DNA of 64,000 nucleotides. It comes from Desulfuromonadales bacterium. GTDB taxonomy: Bacteria > Desulfobacterota > Desulfuromonadia > Geobacterales > Pseudopelobacteraceae. Every line of letters begins with the position of its first letter. Within the stretch, counting starts at the first letter, position 1. Location: contig DUZS01000002.1 in the NCBI GenBank assembly GCA_013349405.1, positions 124,001 to 188,000 of the forward strand, read 5' to 3'. Below are positions 1 to 7,307 of the stretch, piece by piece. The translations under genes and the position numbers were made by a program. Under the pieces are notes generated by a model. It made no database searches. It was not told the DNA's origin and saw only the letters and a list, made by a program, of their open reading frames with translations.

Positions 1-462
1 TGCCCGATGGCAACCTTTATGGAACATCCGCCCAACCGTGTCGTACGCCTGCTGCAGCTCGGCCAGTGGCAGCGTATTCTCGCCGGACGCTCCATCTGGT
101 ACTGCGCCTCGTGTGAAACCTGCTCCACCCGCTGCCCCAACAAAGTTCATCTCGCCTCCATCATGGATGCCCTGCGGAAACTGTCCTGGGACGCCGAAGG
201 CGCCTCCAAGGAGAGCTATGTCCAGCTGGCCAACAAGCTCTTCCTGCAGAACATCCGCACCTATGGCCGCCAGTACGAAATGCGCCTGGCCGCCGTGTTC
301 AACGTTAAATCGGGCCAGTTTTTAAAAGACCTGATGCTCGGCCCTAAACTGCTTGCCAAAGGCAAACTGAAGATGTTCCACAGCAAAAACAAAAACATGA
401 CTGAAATTGAAAAGATTTTCTCGCGGATAGAAGAGATGCGCAAAAAAGGGGAAGCCATTTAA
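1..462 (+). CDS. hdrC: HdrC-like heterodisulfide reductase subunit C (5' end outside window)
   Basis: Iron-sulfur subunit that passes electrons between HdrA and the catalytic HdrB subunit. The reading frame is open from base 1: the first codons read Cys-Pro-Met-Ala-Thr, matching the end of the first 4Fe-4S motif of HdrC, so the N-terminus lies upstream of the window. A second motif, CASCETCSTRCPNKV, is complete. The remaining helical tail ending at residue GEAI is normal for HdrC. An internal ATG at position 7 is not the true start because it would remove the first cluster. It is followed by hdrB and hdrA on the same strand, so it belongs to an hdrCBA-flxDCBA operon. The family assignment rests on motif and context. 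Confidence 0.88.
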   Translation, partial: CPMATFMEHPPNRVVRLLQLGQWQRILAGRSIWYCASCETCSTRCPNKVHLASIMDALRKLSWDAEGASKESYVQLANKLFLQNIRTYGRQYEMRLAAVFNVKSGQFLKDLMLGPKLLAKGKLKMFHSKNKNMTEIEKIFSRIEEMRKKGEAI

Positions 463-467
463 AAGCA

Positions 468-533
468 ATTTTGAATGTTGAATTATGAATGATGAATTAA
501 ACAGCTTTCAATTCAAAATTCAAAATTCAAAAT
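468..533. repeat. Inverted repeat built from TTTTGAA-type heptamers
   Basis: The hdrC-hdrB gap holds about four degenerate copies of a heptamer like TTTTGAA (468-498). An inverted array of the same unit, TTCAAAA, follows at 510-533, separated by about 11 bases. The transcript could fold into a long AU-rich hairpin. It resembles in design, though not in sequence, the octamer palindromes in three other gaps of this operon. Confidence 0.7.
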
Positions 534-559
534 CAATAATTTAATTACAAGGCGTCTAC

Positions 560-1441
560 ATGGAAAAACCACTGAATTACTCCTACTACCCCGGCTGTTC
601 CCTGCATGCTTCTGCCGGTGAATACGACCTCTCCACCCGGGAACTGTTCAAAAAGCTGGCGATCGGCCTGACTGAAATTCCGGACTGGTTCTGCTGCGGC
701 GCCACTCCGGCCCATAACGTCGATGAACTCCTCTCCCTGTCGCTCTGTGCCAAAAATCTGGAACTGGCCGACAAGATCGAAGGGGACGTGGCGGTGGCCT
801 GTGCCGCCTGCTTTTCCCGGCTCAAAACCACCCAACATATTCTTGGTGAAAGTGACGTCAAGCGCAAGCAGGTGGAAAAAGCCATTGATGCGCCCGTGAA
901 ACTGGACGGCAACGTCAAGCACCTGCTGGAAATACTTGCGAAAGATCTCGGGCTGGAACGTTTGGCCGCCGCCGTCAACAAGCCGCTGGCCGGCCTCAAA
1001 GTTGCCTGTTACTACGGCTGCCTGCTGACCCGTCCTACTGACGTCCCCAATCTGGACTGTGTTGAGGCGCCCACCATTATGGAACGGGTCATCGAAGCGG
1101 TCGGCGCTGAGACGGTGAAATGGACGCACCGCCTTGAATGCTGCGGCGCCAACTTCACCCTCTCCCGTCCCGGCGTCGTCATCCAGCTGACCAACGCCAT
1201 CCTCGACTCCGCCAAAGAGGCAGGAGCCGACTGCATCATGGTCGGCTGCCCTCTGTGTCACGGCAATCTGGATATTCGCCAGAAGGAGATTGAAGGGGTG
1301 TACAAAACCACCTACAACCTGCCGGTTTTCTACCTGACGCAACTGGTGGGACTCTCGGTCGGCCTTGGACCGGACAAACTGGGGCTGGACGCGATGATCG
1401 TCAATCCGACGCCGCTGTTGCGGGAAAAACAACTACTGTAA
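560..1441 (+). CDS. hdrB: HdrB-like heterodisulfide reductase subunit B
   Basis: Catalytic subunit of the Hdr module, 293 aa. It has two CCG domains, which in characterised HdrB proteins bind two noncubane 4Fe-4S clusters that cleave a disulfide substrate. The first domain shows YYPGC near the N-terminus, then FCCGA and CAAC. The second shows CYYGC, LECCGANFT and GCPLCHGNLD. Its natural disulfide in non-methanogens is unknown. The start follows an AAGG-like sequence (ttacaaggcgtctac-ATG). It lies between hdrC and hdrA, with repeat-bearing gaps on both sides. Confidence 0.93.
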   Translation: MEKPLNYSYYPGCSLHASAGEYDLSTRELFKKLAIGLTEIPDWFCCGATPAHNVDELLSLSLCAKNLELADKIEGDVAVACAACFSRLKTTQHILGESDVKRKQVEKAIDAPVKLDGNVKHLLEILAKDLGLERLAAAVNKPLAGLKVACYYGCLLTRPTDVPNLDCVEAPTIMERVIEAVGAETVKWTHRLECCGANFTLSRPGVVIQLTNAILDSAKEAGADCIMVGCPLCHGNLDIRQKEIEGVYKTTYNLPVFYLTQLVGLSVGLGPDKLGLDAMIVNPTPLLREKQLL

Positions 1442-1607
1442 TAACACGGAGCAACTGAGCAACGGAGAACGGCAAAAACAAAAAATGGTGAAGGTCAAAA
1501 TCTTACTACTGTGACGAATTAGGCCAAAAAAGTTCTAGCATTTGGTTTTTTGGAAAGCGTTTTTGATTTTCTCCCGGTTTTCTCCGTTGCTCCGTTGCTC
1601 CGTGTTA
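1442..1607. repeat. Octamer-array palindrome, copy 1 (hdrB-hdrA gap)
   Basis: A 27-base arm at 1442-1468, made of ACGGAGCA-type octamers, begins one base after the hdrB stop codon. It recurs inverted at 1581-1607 with a single mismatch. The 112-base interior is AT-rich and shows no ORF. Copies 2 and 3 of the same family lie at 5130-5252 and 6277-6434, always between genes of this operon. Confidence 0.85.
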
Positions 1608-1632
1608 TTCTTCGATTCAAAGAGGGTATTAG

Positions 1633-3630
1633 ATGTCAAGAATAGGCGTATTCATCTGCCATTGCGGCGAAAACATATCGAGAACCGTTGACGTCGAGCG
1701 GGTTGCACTGGAAGTCGGCAAACTTCCCGGCGTCTCCTTCTCCACCGACTATAAATACATGTGCTCCGATCCGGGGCAGAACCTGCTCAAGAAAGCGATC
1801 CAGGAGCAGAAACTCACCCATATCGTTGTTGCCGCCTGTTCGCCGCGCATGCACGAAAAGACCTTCCGCAAAGCGGTGGAAGCCGCCGGACTGAATCCAT
1901 ACCTCTGCGAAATGGCCAACATCCGTGAGCACTGCTCGTGGGTTCATGAAAACCGCGAAGAAGCTACCGTCAAAGCGACCGAAATCGTCGGTATGATGGT
2001 CGAGCGGGTCAAGAAAAACCGTGTCCTCCCCACCATCACCGTTCCGGTCACCAAACGCTCGCTCGTCATCGGCGGCGGCATCGCCGGTATTCAGGCGGCG
2101 CTTGACATCGCCGATTGCGGTCACGAAGTCATTCTGGTTGAGCGTGAGCCTTCCATCGGCGGGCATATGGCCCAGCTCTCGGAAACCTTTCCGACCCTCG
2201 ACTGTTCGCAGTGCATTATGACCCCCAAAATGGTGGACGTTGCCAACCACCCGAAAATAAAACTCTATACCTATTCCGAGATCGAACTGGTTGAAGGGTA
2301 TATCGGTAATTTCCAGGTCACCATCAAGAAGCGGGCCCGCTCGGTCGATGAGGACAAGTGCACCGGTTGCGGTGTCTGTATGACCAAGTGCCCGCAGAAA
2401 AAGATTCCCAATAAATTCGACCAGAACATCGGCATGCGCACCGCTATCTACGTCCCGTTTCCGCAAGCCGTGCCCAACACTCCGGTCATCGACCGTGACA
2501 ACTGCACCTGGTACAAAACCGGCAAATGCGGCGTCTGCCAGAAAGTCTGCGGACCTGGTGCCGTTGACTTTGAACAGCAGGACAAGCTGATCGTCGAAGC
2601 GGTCGGCGCTATTGTCGTTGCCACCGGCTTCGACCTCTATTCTATCGATGAAAAACCGAAAGGCTCCCCCATCAAAGGGTACGGCGAATTCGGCCACGGC
2701 AAAATACCGGACGTTATCGATGGCATGACCTTTGAGCGTCTTGCGAGTGCCTCCGGCCCGACCGGCGGCAAAATCCTGCGCCCGTCAGACGGTAAAGAAC
2801 CGAAGCAAATCGTCTTCATCCAGTGCATCGGCAGTCGGGCACGGGAAAAAGGTATCTCCTACTGTTCCAAAGTCTGCTGCATGTACACCGCCAAACATAC
2901 CATGCTCTATCACCACAAAGTTCATGACGGGCAGGCGTACGTCTTCTTCATGGACGCCCGCACCCCGGGCAAGAGCTACGACGAATTCTGGCGCCGTTCC
3001 ATCGAGGAAGAGGAGGCGGTCTATATCCGCGGCATGGTCTCGCGCCTCTATCAGAAAGGTGACAAAATAGTCGTCATGGGGAGCGATATCGCCGTTGGTG
3101 TTCAGGTTGAAATCGAAGCCGACATGGTCGTTCTTGCGACTGCCGTGCAGCCGCAAAAAGGGGCCGAACTCCTCGCCCAGAAACTCGGCATCTCCTATGA
3201 CAAATACAACTTTTACTCCGAAGCCCACGCCAAACTGCGTCCGGTCGAGTGCGCCACCGCCGGTATCTACCTGGCTGGTGCCTGCCAGGGGCCAAAAGAT
3301 ATCCCGGAAACCGTTTCTCAGGCATCGGCTGCAGCCGCAAAAGTCATGACGCTCTTCTCCAAAGACCAGCTGGAACGGGAGCCGATTGTTGCACGTGTCA
3401 AGGAAAGCGGCTGTGTCGGCTGCTTTGCCTGCAAGAAGGTCTGTGCCTATGGCGCCGTGGAAGAGAAGGAGATACGCGACCGGCAGGGGAATCTCATCAA
3501 GACCGTCGCCTTCGTCAACCCGGGTGTCTGTGCCGGCTGCGGCACCTGTCAGGCCACCTGCCCATCAAAGAGTGTGGAACTGGATGGCTACACCGACGAG
3601 CAGGTAATTGCGATGATTGAAGCGCTCTGA
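1633..3630 (+). CDS. hdrA: HdrA, FAD and multi-4Fe-4S electron-bifurcating subunit
   Basis: Flavoprotein core of the Hdr complex, 665 aa. FAD binding is shown by GGGIAG at residues 147-152, followed by the conserved LDCSQCIMTPKM region (Cys191 and Cys194). Cluster motifs are CTGCGVCMTKC at 243-253, cysteines 291, 299, 302 and 306, and two C-terminal ferredoxin motifs (CVGCFACKKVC near 593 and CAGCGTCQATC near 633). In HdrABC-type complexes this flavin splits electrons between the HdrB disulfide site and ferredoxin. Here the electron donor is expected to be NAD(P)H through FlxABCD, inferred from the downstream genes. The ATG at 1633 has GAGGG about 6 bases upstream. flxD starts 17 bases after its stop. 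Confidence 0.95.
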   Translation: MSRIGVFICHCGENISRTVDVERVALEVGKLPGVSFSTDYKYMCSDPGQNLLKKAIQEQKLTHIVVAACSPRMHEKTFRKAVEAAGLNPYLCEMANIREHCSWVHENREEATVKATEIVGMMVERVKKNRVLPTITVPVTKRSLVIGGGIAGIQAALDIADCGHEVILVEREPSIGGHMAQLSETFPTLDCSQCIMTPKMVDVANHPKIKLYTYSEIELVEGYIGNFQVTIKKRARSVDEDKCTGCGVCMTKCPQKKIPNKFDQNIGMRTAIYVPFPQAVPNTPVIDRDNCTWYKTGKCGVCQKVCGPGAVDFEQQDKLIVEAVGAIVVATGFDLYSIDEKPKGSPIKGYGEFGHGKIPDVIDGMTFERLASASGPTGGKILRPSDGKEPKQIVFIQCIGSRAREKGISYCSKVCCMYTAKHTMLYHHKVHDGQAYVFFMDARTPGKSYDEFWRRSIEEEEAVYIRGMVSRLYQKGDKIVVMGSDIAVGVQVEIEADMVVLATAVQPQKGAELLAQKLGISYDKYNFYSEAHAKLRPVECATAGIYLAGACQGPKDIPETVSQASAAAAKVMTLFSKDQLEREPIVARVKESGCVGCFACKKVCAYGAVEEKEIRDRQGNLIKTVAFVNPGVCAGCGTCQATCPSKSVELDGYTDEQVIAMIEAL

Positions 3631-3647
3631 AAAAGGAACTATAACGC

Positions 3648-4148
3648 ATGAAACATACCGCACCCACCCACGACTTCGAGCCCAAAATCATCGCCTTTGT
3701 CTGTACCTGGTGTACCTACGCCGGAGCAGACCTCGCCGGCACCAGTCGCATGCAGTACCCGTCAAATGTGCGGGTTCTGAAGTTTCCCTGCACCGGCCGC
3801 ATCGACCCGGTTTTTATCCTCAAAGCCTTCCAGCAGGGGGCTGACGGTGTGCTGGTTTCCGGCTGTCACCCCGGTGACTGCCACTACATTGCCGGCAACT
3901 TCCATGCCCGCCGGAGATTCGCCGTCTTCCGCAAACTGCTTGAGTTCATCGGAGTTGACCTGAAACGCCTGCAGTTTTCATGGGTTTCCGCCGCCGAAGG
4001 GGGCAAATGGGTGGAAGTCGTTACCGATCTGACCGTGAAGGTGCGTGCCATGGGGCCGATGACGGAATTCAAGGAACTGGCCATGGAAGAACAGTGGTCC
4101 GGCGCCATCAACACGCCGGAGTTGCAGGAAGCGTATAACGCCATCTGA
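3648..4148 (+). CDS. flxD: FlxD/MvhD-like 2Fe-2S subunit
   Basis: A 166-aa protein of the MvhD/FlpD family (hydrogenase iron-sulfur subunit), which hands electrons from a hydrogenase or NAD(P)H dehydrogenase module to HdrA. It has the family cysteines in FVCTWCTYAGAD, KFPCTGRIDP and GCHPGDCHY. No hydrogenase genes are next to it. Instead FlxC, FlxB and FlxA follow, so it should serve the Flx type of complex. The start follows AAAGGAACT. The gap to hdrA is short and repeat-free, unlike the other gaps in the operon. Confidence 0.92.
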   Translation: MKHTAPTHDFEPKIIAFVCTWCTYAGADLAGTSRMQYPSNVRVLKFPCTGRIDPVFILKAFQQGADGVLVSGCHPGDCHYIAGNFHARRRFAVFRKLLEFIGVDLKRLQFSWVSAAEGGKWVEVVTDLTVKVRAMGPMTEFKELAMEEQWSGAINTPELQEAYNAI

Positions 4149-4157
4149 AGTTTTACC

Positions 4158-4178
4158 TCCCCCTTTCCAAAAGGGGGA
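4158..4178. repeat. C5T3/A3G5 hairpin in flxD-flxC gap
   Basis: A perfect 9-bp inverted repeat (TCCCCCTTT / AAAGGGGGA) with a 3-base loop lies 10 bases after flxD. It is followed by a second purine run, GAGGGGGA at 4181-4188, which is placed like a Shine-Dalgarno sequence for flxC. It may be a third kind of intergenic repeat in this operon. Confidence 0.65.
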
Positions 4179-4195
4179 TTGAGGGGGATTTGCCT

Positions 4196-5119
4196 TTGAC
4201 GTCTCAACCAATCGATACATCCATCTATTCTGCCATCACCGACGCCATTAAGACCGAGGCTGAACGTATCCTCACTGAAGGGCAGGTTACTGCCGTCGTC
4301 GGTTACGCCGCCGCACGCAGAAAAGGTTCGGCCCAGCCGATCATTATTACTGAGGCGACTGATGCTGCCAAGCTGATATTTACCGCGGCCTGCGTCAACA
4401 ATCTGGCCGTCTACCTCACCAAAGCCAAGAAGGAAGTCCCGAAGAGCGGTAAAATCGGCATCGTCGTCAAAGGATGCGATCTGAAGGCTTTGACCGGCCT
4501 GATGGGTGAATCGCAGCTGAAACGGGAGGATCTTTACCTGATCGGCGTGCCCTGCGCCGGGGTGCTTGGCTCAACTGTTCAACCGGCCACCGGACTGACT
4601 ACGGACACCATTGCCCCCAAATGTACCGAATGCGATGCCCACCTGCCGACCGGCTGTGACTTTGTACCGCTGCAGACACCGGTCACACCTGAACTGGAGC
4701 AGAAATATGCGACCGAAATCGCCCGCCTGGAAGCCCTGACCCCGGCCGAGCGTTGGGCATACTGGAAAGAGCAGTTCAGTAAATGCATTAAATGCTACGC
4801 CTGCCGGCAGGTCTGCCCCTTCTGCTTTTGCGAACAGTGCCTCTGTGACCGCAACAAACCGCAGATGGTGGACACCACCCCGCGACCGGCCGGTAACACC
4901 GCCTGGCACATCGTCCGCGCCATGCACCTGGCCGGCAGATGCGCCGGCTGTGCCGAGTGCGAACGGGTCTGTCCGATGGATATCCCGCTGAACCTCCTCA
5001 ATCGCAAAATGGCCAAGGAGTTGAAAGAACTCTACGACCATGAAGCCGGGTTCGAGGTGCTGGACAAGGGACCACTCAATAGCTATACCGATAAGGACGA
5101 CCAAAGCTTTATAAAATAA
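4196..5119 (+). CDS. flxC: FlxC-like iron-sulfur protein (TTG start)
   Basis: An iron-sulfur protein of about 307 aa. It has an N-terminal FrhB-like (coenzyme F420 hydrogenase beta-type) region with KGCD, GVPCAG and CTECDAHLPTGCDF. The C-terminus has two 4Fe-4S motifs, CIKCYACRQVCPFC and CAGCAECERVCPMDIP. It is expected to relay electrons in the FlxABCD NAD(P)H dehydrogenase. No ATG is available. TTG at 4196 sits 7 bases after GAGGGGGA, while the alternative TTG at 4190 overlaps that purine run. Position between flxD and flxB supports the name, but flx naming varies between authors. Confidence 0.85.
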   Translation: MTSQPIDTSIYSAITDAIKTEAERILTEGQVTAVVGYAAARRKGSAQPIIITEATDAAKLIFTAACVNNLAVYLTKAKKEVPKSGKIGIVVKGCDLKALTGLMGESQLKREDLYLIGVPCAGVLGSTVQPATGLTTDTIAPKCTECDAHLPTGCDFVPLQTPVTPELEQKYATEIARLEALTPAERWAYWKEQFSKCIKCYACRQVCPFCFCEQCLCDRNKPQMVDTTPRPAGNTAWHIVRAMHLAGRCAGCAECERVCPMDIPLNLLNRKMAKELKELYDHEAGFEVLDKGPLNSYTDKDDQSFIK

Positions 5120-5129
5120 ATCATCATGA

Positions 5130-5252
5130 TAACACAGAGCAACGGAGCAACGGAGAACTTCAAAAGCAATACAACGGAGAATGAATAAAACAAAAACCTC
5201 CAATCAGAATCTTTATTCCAGGTTTTCTCCGTTGCTCCGTTGCTCCGTGTTA
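5130..5252. repeat. Octamer-array palindrome, copy 2 (flxC-flxB gap)
   Basis: Arms at 5130-5156 and 5226-5252 are built from ACGGAGCA-type octamers and match one another, and those of copy 1, with about one mismatch. A partial extra unit sits inside near 5172. The interior is about 69 bases and AT-rich. flxB starts 17 bases after the right arm. Confidence 0.85.
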
Positions 5253-5268
5253 TTCAAAGGTTTAATTA

Positions 5269-6279
5269 ATGCAAAAATACATCTCACAGCAAAACCTCAC
5301 CACCCTCCTGGACATCCTGATCGCGCAGGGTGTCCGCGTCGTCGCCCCGCGCATGAACGCCGGCACGCCACTCTACGAACCACTTGAAAGCGCCGGTGAC
5401 ATGGTAACTGACCAGCTGCCGCGTCGTTCTGCCAAGGAGGCCTTCTTTCCGGTCTGTGAAGATATCATGACCTACGAGAAGGAGGGACAGAAGGTTACTG
5501 TCACCGATATTGACCCGGCCCGGTTTCCGGAGACCCTCCTCTTCGGGGTACGTCCCTGTGATGCCTCCGCCATCCCGGTGCTGGATGCGGTGTTCTCCTG
5601 GGATTATAAGGATGAATTTTTTCTTGAGCGGCGCAGGAAAACCACTATCGTAGGACTGGCCTGTACAACTGCCGATGATGCCTGCTTTTGCACCGCAGTC
5701 GGGCTTTCCCCAAGTGATACCAAAGGGAGCGACCTGTTCCTGACTCCGCTCGAAGGGGGCGGCTATGCCTGTGAAACCTTCAGTGACAAGGGTGAAGCCC
5801 TGATAAACGCTCACAGCTCCCTGTTCAGCGTTCCCAGTGGCGCAGCGGCACTCCCGCTCGCCGAACCGCAGACGGAGAAATTTGATCTGAAGAAGGTGAA
5901 GGCCTGGCTGGACGAACATTTTGAAGACCCGCTCTGGGATGGTGCCGCCGTCCGTTGTGTCGGCTGCGGAGCCTGCGCATTTGTCTGCCCGGCCTGCCAC
6001 TGCTTTGACATCGTTGACGAAGGTACCGAGAAAGCAGGAACGCGCCGCAAAAACTGGGACGCCTGCGGCTTCTGGAAGTTCACCCACCACGCCTCGGGTC
6101 ACAATCCTCGTGACGGACAGCCGAAACGCTATCGTAATCGCATCATGCACAAGTTCAAATACTACGATGACAAGTTCGGCCAGACCCTCTGCACCGGCTG
6201 CGGCAGATGCATCCGCGTCTGTCCGGTCGGTATTGATATTGCCGGGATTGTTGAAGAAATTTCTAAAAAACAGGAATAA
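5269..6279 (+). CDS. flxB: FlxB-like 4Fe-4S dicluster protein
   Basis: A 336-aa protein related to the beta subunit of sulfhydrogenases and to AsrA. The N-terminal two thirds carry RPCDAS and LACTTADDACFCT motifs. The C-terminal 4Fe-4S dicluster motifs are CVGCGACAFVCPACHC and CTGCGRCIRVCPVGIDI. It is expected to sit between the flavin subunit FlxA and FlxC/FlxD. The ATG at 5269 follows AAAGG. The stop codon at 6277-6279 is the first triplet of the next palindromic repeat, so the repeat supplies the end of this gene. Confidence 0.88.
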   Translation: MQKYISQQNLTTLLDILIAQGVRVVAPRMNAGTPLYEPLESAGDMVTDQLPRRSAKEAFFPVCEDIMTYEKEGQKVTVTDIDPARFPETLLFGVRPCDASAIPVLDAVFSWDYKDEFFLERRRKTTIVGLACTTADDACFCTAVGLSPSDTKGSDLFLTPLEGGGYACETFSDKGEALINAHSSLFSVPSGAAALPLAEPQTEKFDLKKVKAWLDEHFEDPLWDGAAVRCVGCGACAFVCPACHCFDIVDEGTEKAGTRRKNWDACGFWKFTHHASGHNPRDGQPKRYRNRIMHKFKYYDDKFGQTLCTGCGRCIRVCPVGIDIAGIVEEISKKQE

Positions 6280-6434
6280 CACGGAGCAACTGAGAAACGG
6301 AGAAAAACTGAAAAACCGTTTTTGGGTAATACCAAGGCAATATCAAATTCAATAGATGTTGCCTGCTACGTCAAACTTTATTTCCCACTCGATTTTTCTA
6401 TTGAAGTTCTCCGTTGCTTCGTTGCTCCGTGTTA
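6277..6434. repeat. Octamer-array palindrome, copy 3 (overlaps flxB stop)
   Basis: The left arm at 6277-6303 starts with the TAA stop of flxB. The right arm is at 6408-6434. Both consist of ACGGAGCA-type octamers with a few substitutions. The 104-base interior differs from that of copies 1 and 2, so the arms are the conserved part. Confidence 0.83.
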
Positions 6435-6452
6435 TTCAAAAAGGTTTATCAA

Positions 6453-7301
6453 ATGTGTGATCACACCAACAAAAACATCTACCTCCCCTACCTGACCACT
6501 GTCGAGGAGGTTATCGACGAAACCCCGGACGTGCGTACGCTGCGCCTGGTGTTCCAGGATGAAAAGGTCAGAGACAACTTCTCCTTCCGTGCCGGTCAGT
6601 TTGCCGAATACTCTGCCTTCGGCGCCGGTGAGTCGACCTTCTGTATCGCCTCATCGCCGACCCGCGCCGGCTATATTGAATGCAGTTTCCGCTCGGTCGG
6701 GAGAGTGACTGAAGAGTTGCGCCGCCTGGAAGTGGGTGACACCATGGGGGTGCGCGGCCCCTACGGCAACTCCTATCCGGTTGAATCATTCTACGGGAAG
6801 AATCTGGTGTTCGTTGCCGGCGGCATCGCACTCCCCCCCTTACGGACCCTGATCTGGAACTGCCTTGATCTGCGTGACAAGTTTGGCGATATCACTATCG
6901 TGTATGGCGCCCGGACCGAAGCCGATCTGGTGTATAAGCATGAGCTGAAAGAGTGGCAGGAGCGGAGCGATGTGCGCCTCGTTAAAACCGTTGATCCAGG
7001 CGGCAACGGCCCCGCCTGGGACGGCAGCGTCGGCTTCGTGCCGACTATCCTCGGAGAAGCGGCGCCATCGGCTGAAAACACCATCGCCCTGGTCTGCGGT
7101 CCGCCAATCATGATCAAATTTACTCTGCCGGTGCTGGAGAAACTCGGCTTTACCGATGAGCAGGTCTATACGACCCTTGAAAACAGGATGAAATGCGGTC
7201 TCGGTAAATGCGGCCGCTGCAATGTCGGTAATGTCTACGTCTGCAAGGATGGGCCGGTTTTTACCGCAAAACAGCTCAAAGAAATGCCGATGGAGTTTTA
7301 A
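6453..7301 (+). CDS. flxA: FlxA-like FAD/NAD(P)-binding oxidoreductase
   Basis: A 282-aa ferredoxin-NADP reductase-type subunit, like the gamma subunit of sulfhydrogenase, AsrB and PyrK. It takes electrons from NAD(P)H onto FAD. A flavin-binding barrel (RAGQFAEYS, SSPTRAG, RGPYGN) is followed by a nucleotide-binding domain (FVAGGIALPPLRTL, VYGAR, VCGPPIM). A C-terminal 2Fe-2S motif (KCGLGKCGRCNVG, then VYVC) completes it. The ATG at 6453 is preferred: an upstream in-frame ATG at 6414 would translate repeat sequence, whereas 6453 follows AAAAAGG. It is the last Flx gene, and the radical SAM gene starts 6 bases later. Confidence 0.92.
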   Translation: MCDHTNKNIYLPYLTTVEEVIDETPDVRTLRLVFQDEKVRDNFSFRAGQFAEYSAFGAGESTFCIASSPTRAGYIECSFRSVGRVTEELRRLEVGDTMGVRGPYGNSYPVESFYGKNLVFVAGGIALPPLRTLIWNCLDLRDKFGDITIVYGARTEADLVYKHELKEWQERSDVRLVKTVDPGGNGPAWDGSVGFVPTILGEAAPSAENTIALVCGPPIMIKFTLPVLEKLGFTDEQVYTTLENRMKCGLGKCGRCNVGNVYVCKDGPVFTAKQLKEMPMEF

Positions 7302-7307
7302 ACTATC

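Noticed and set aside
1636-2697. A 353-codon minus-strand frame under hdrA
   Set aside because: It is a shadow of the GC-rich hdrA coding sequence with no plausible start or domain.
1442-6434. Octamer palindromes as intrinsic terminators
   Set aside because: Arms are separated by 69-112 bases, no T-tract follows, and essential subunits of one complex lie on both sides.
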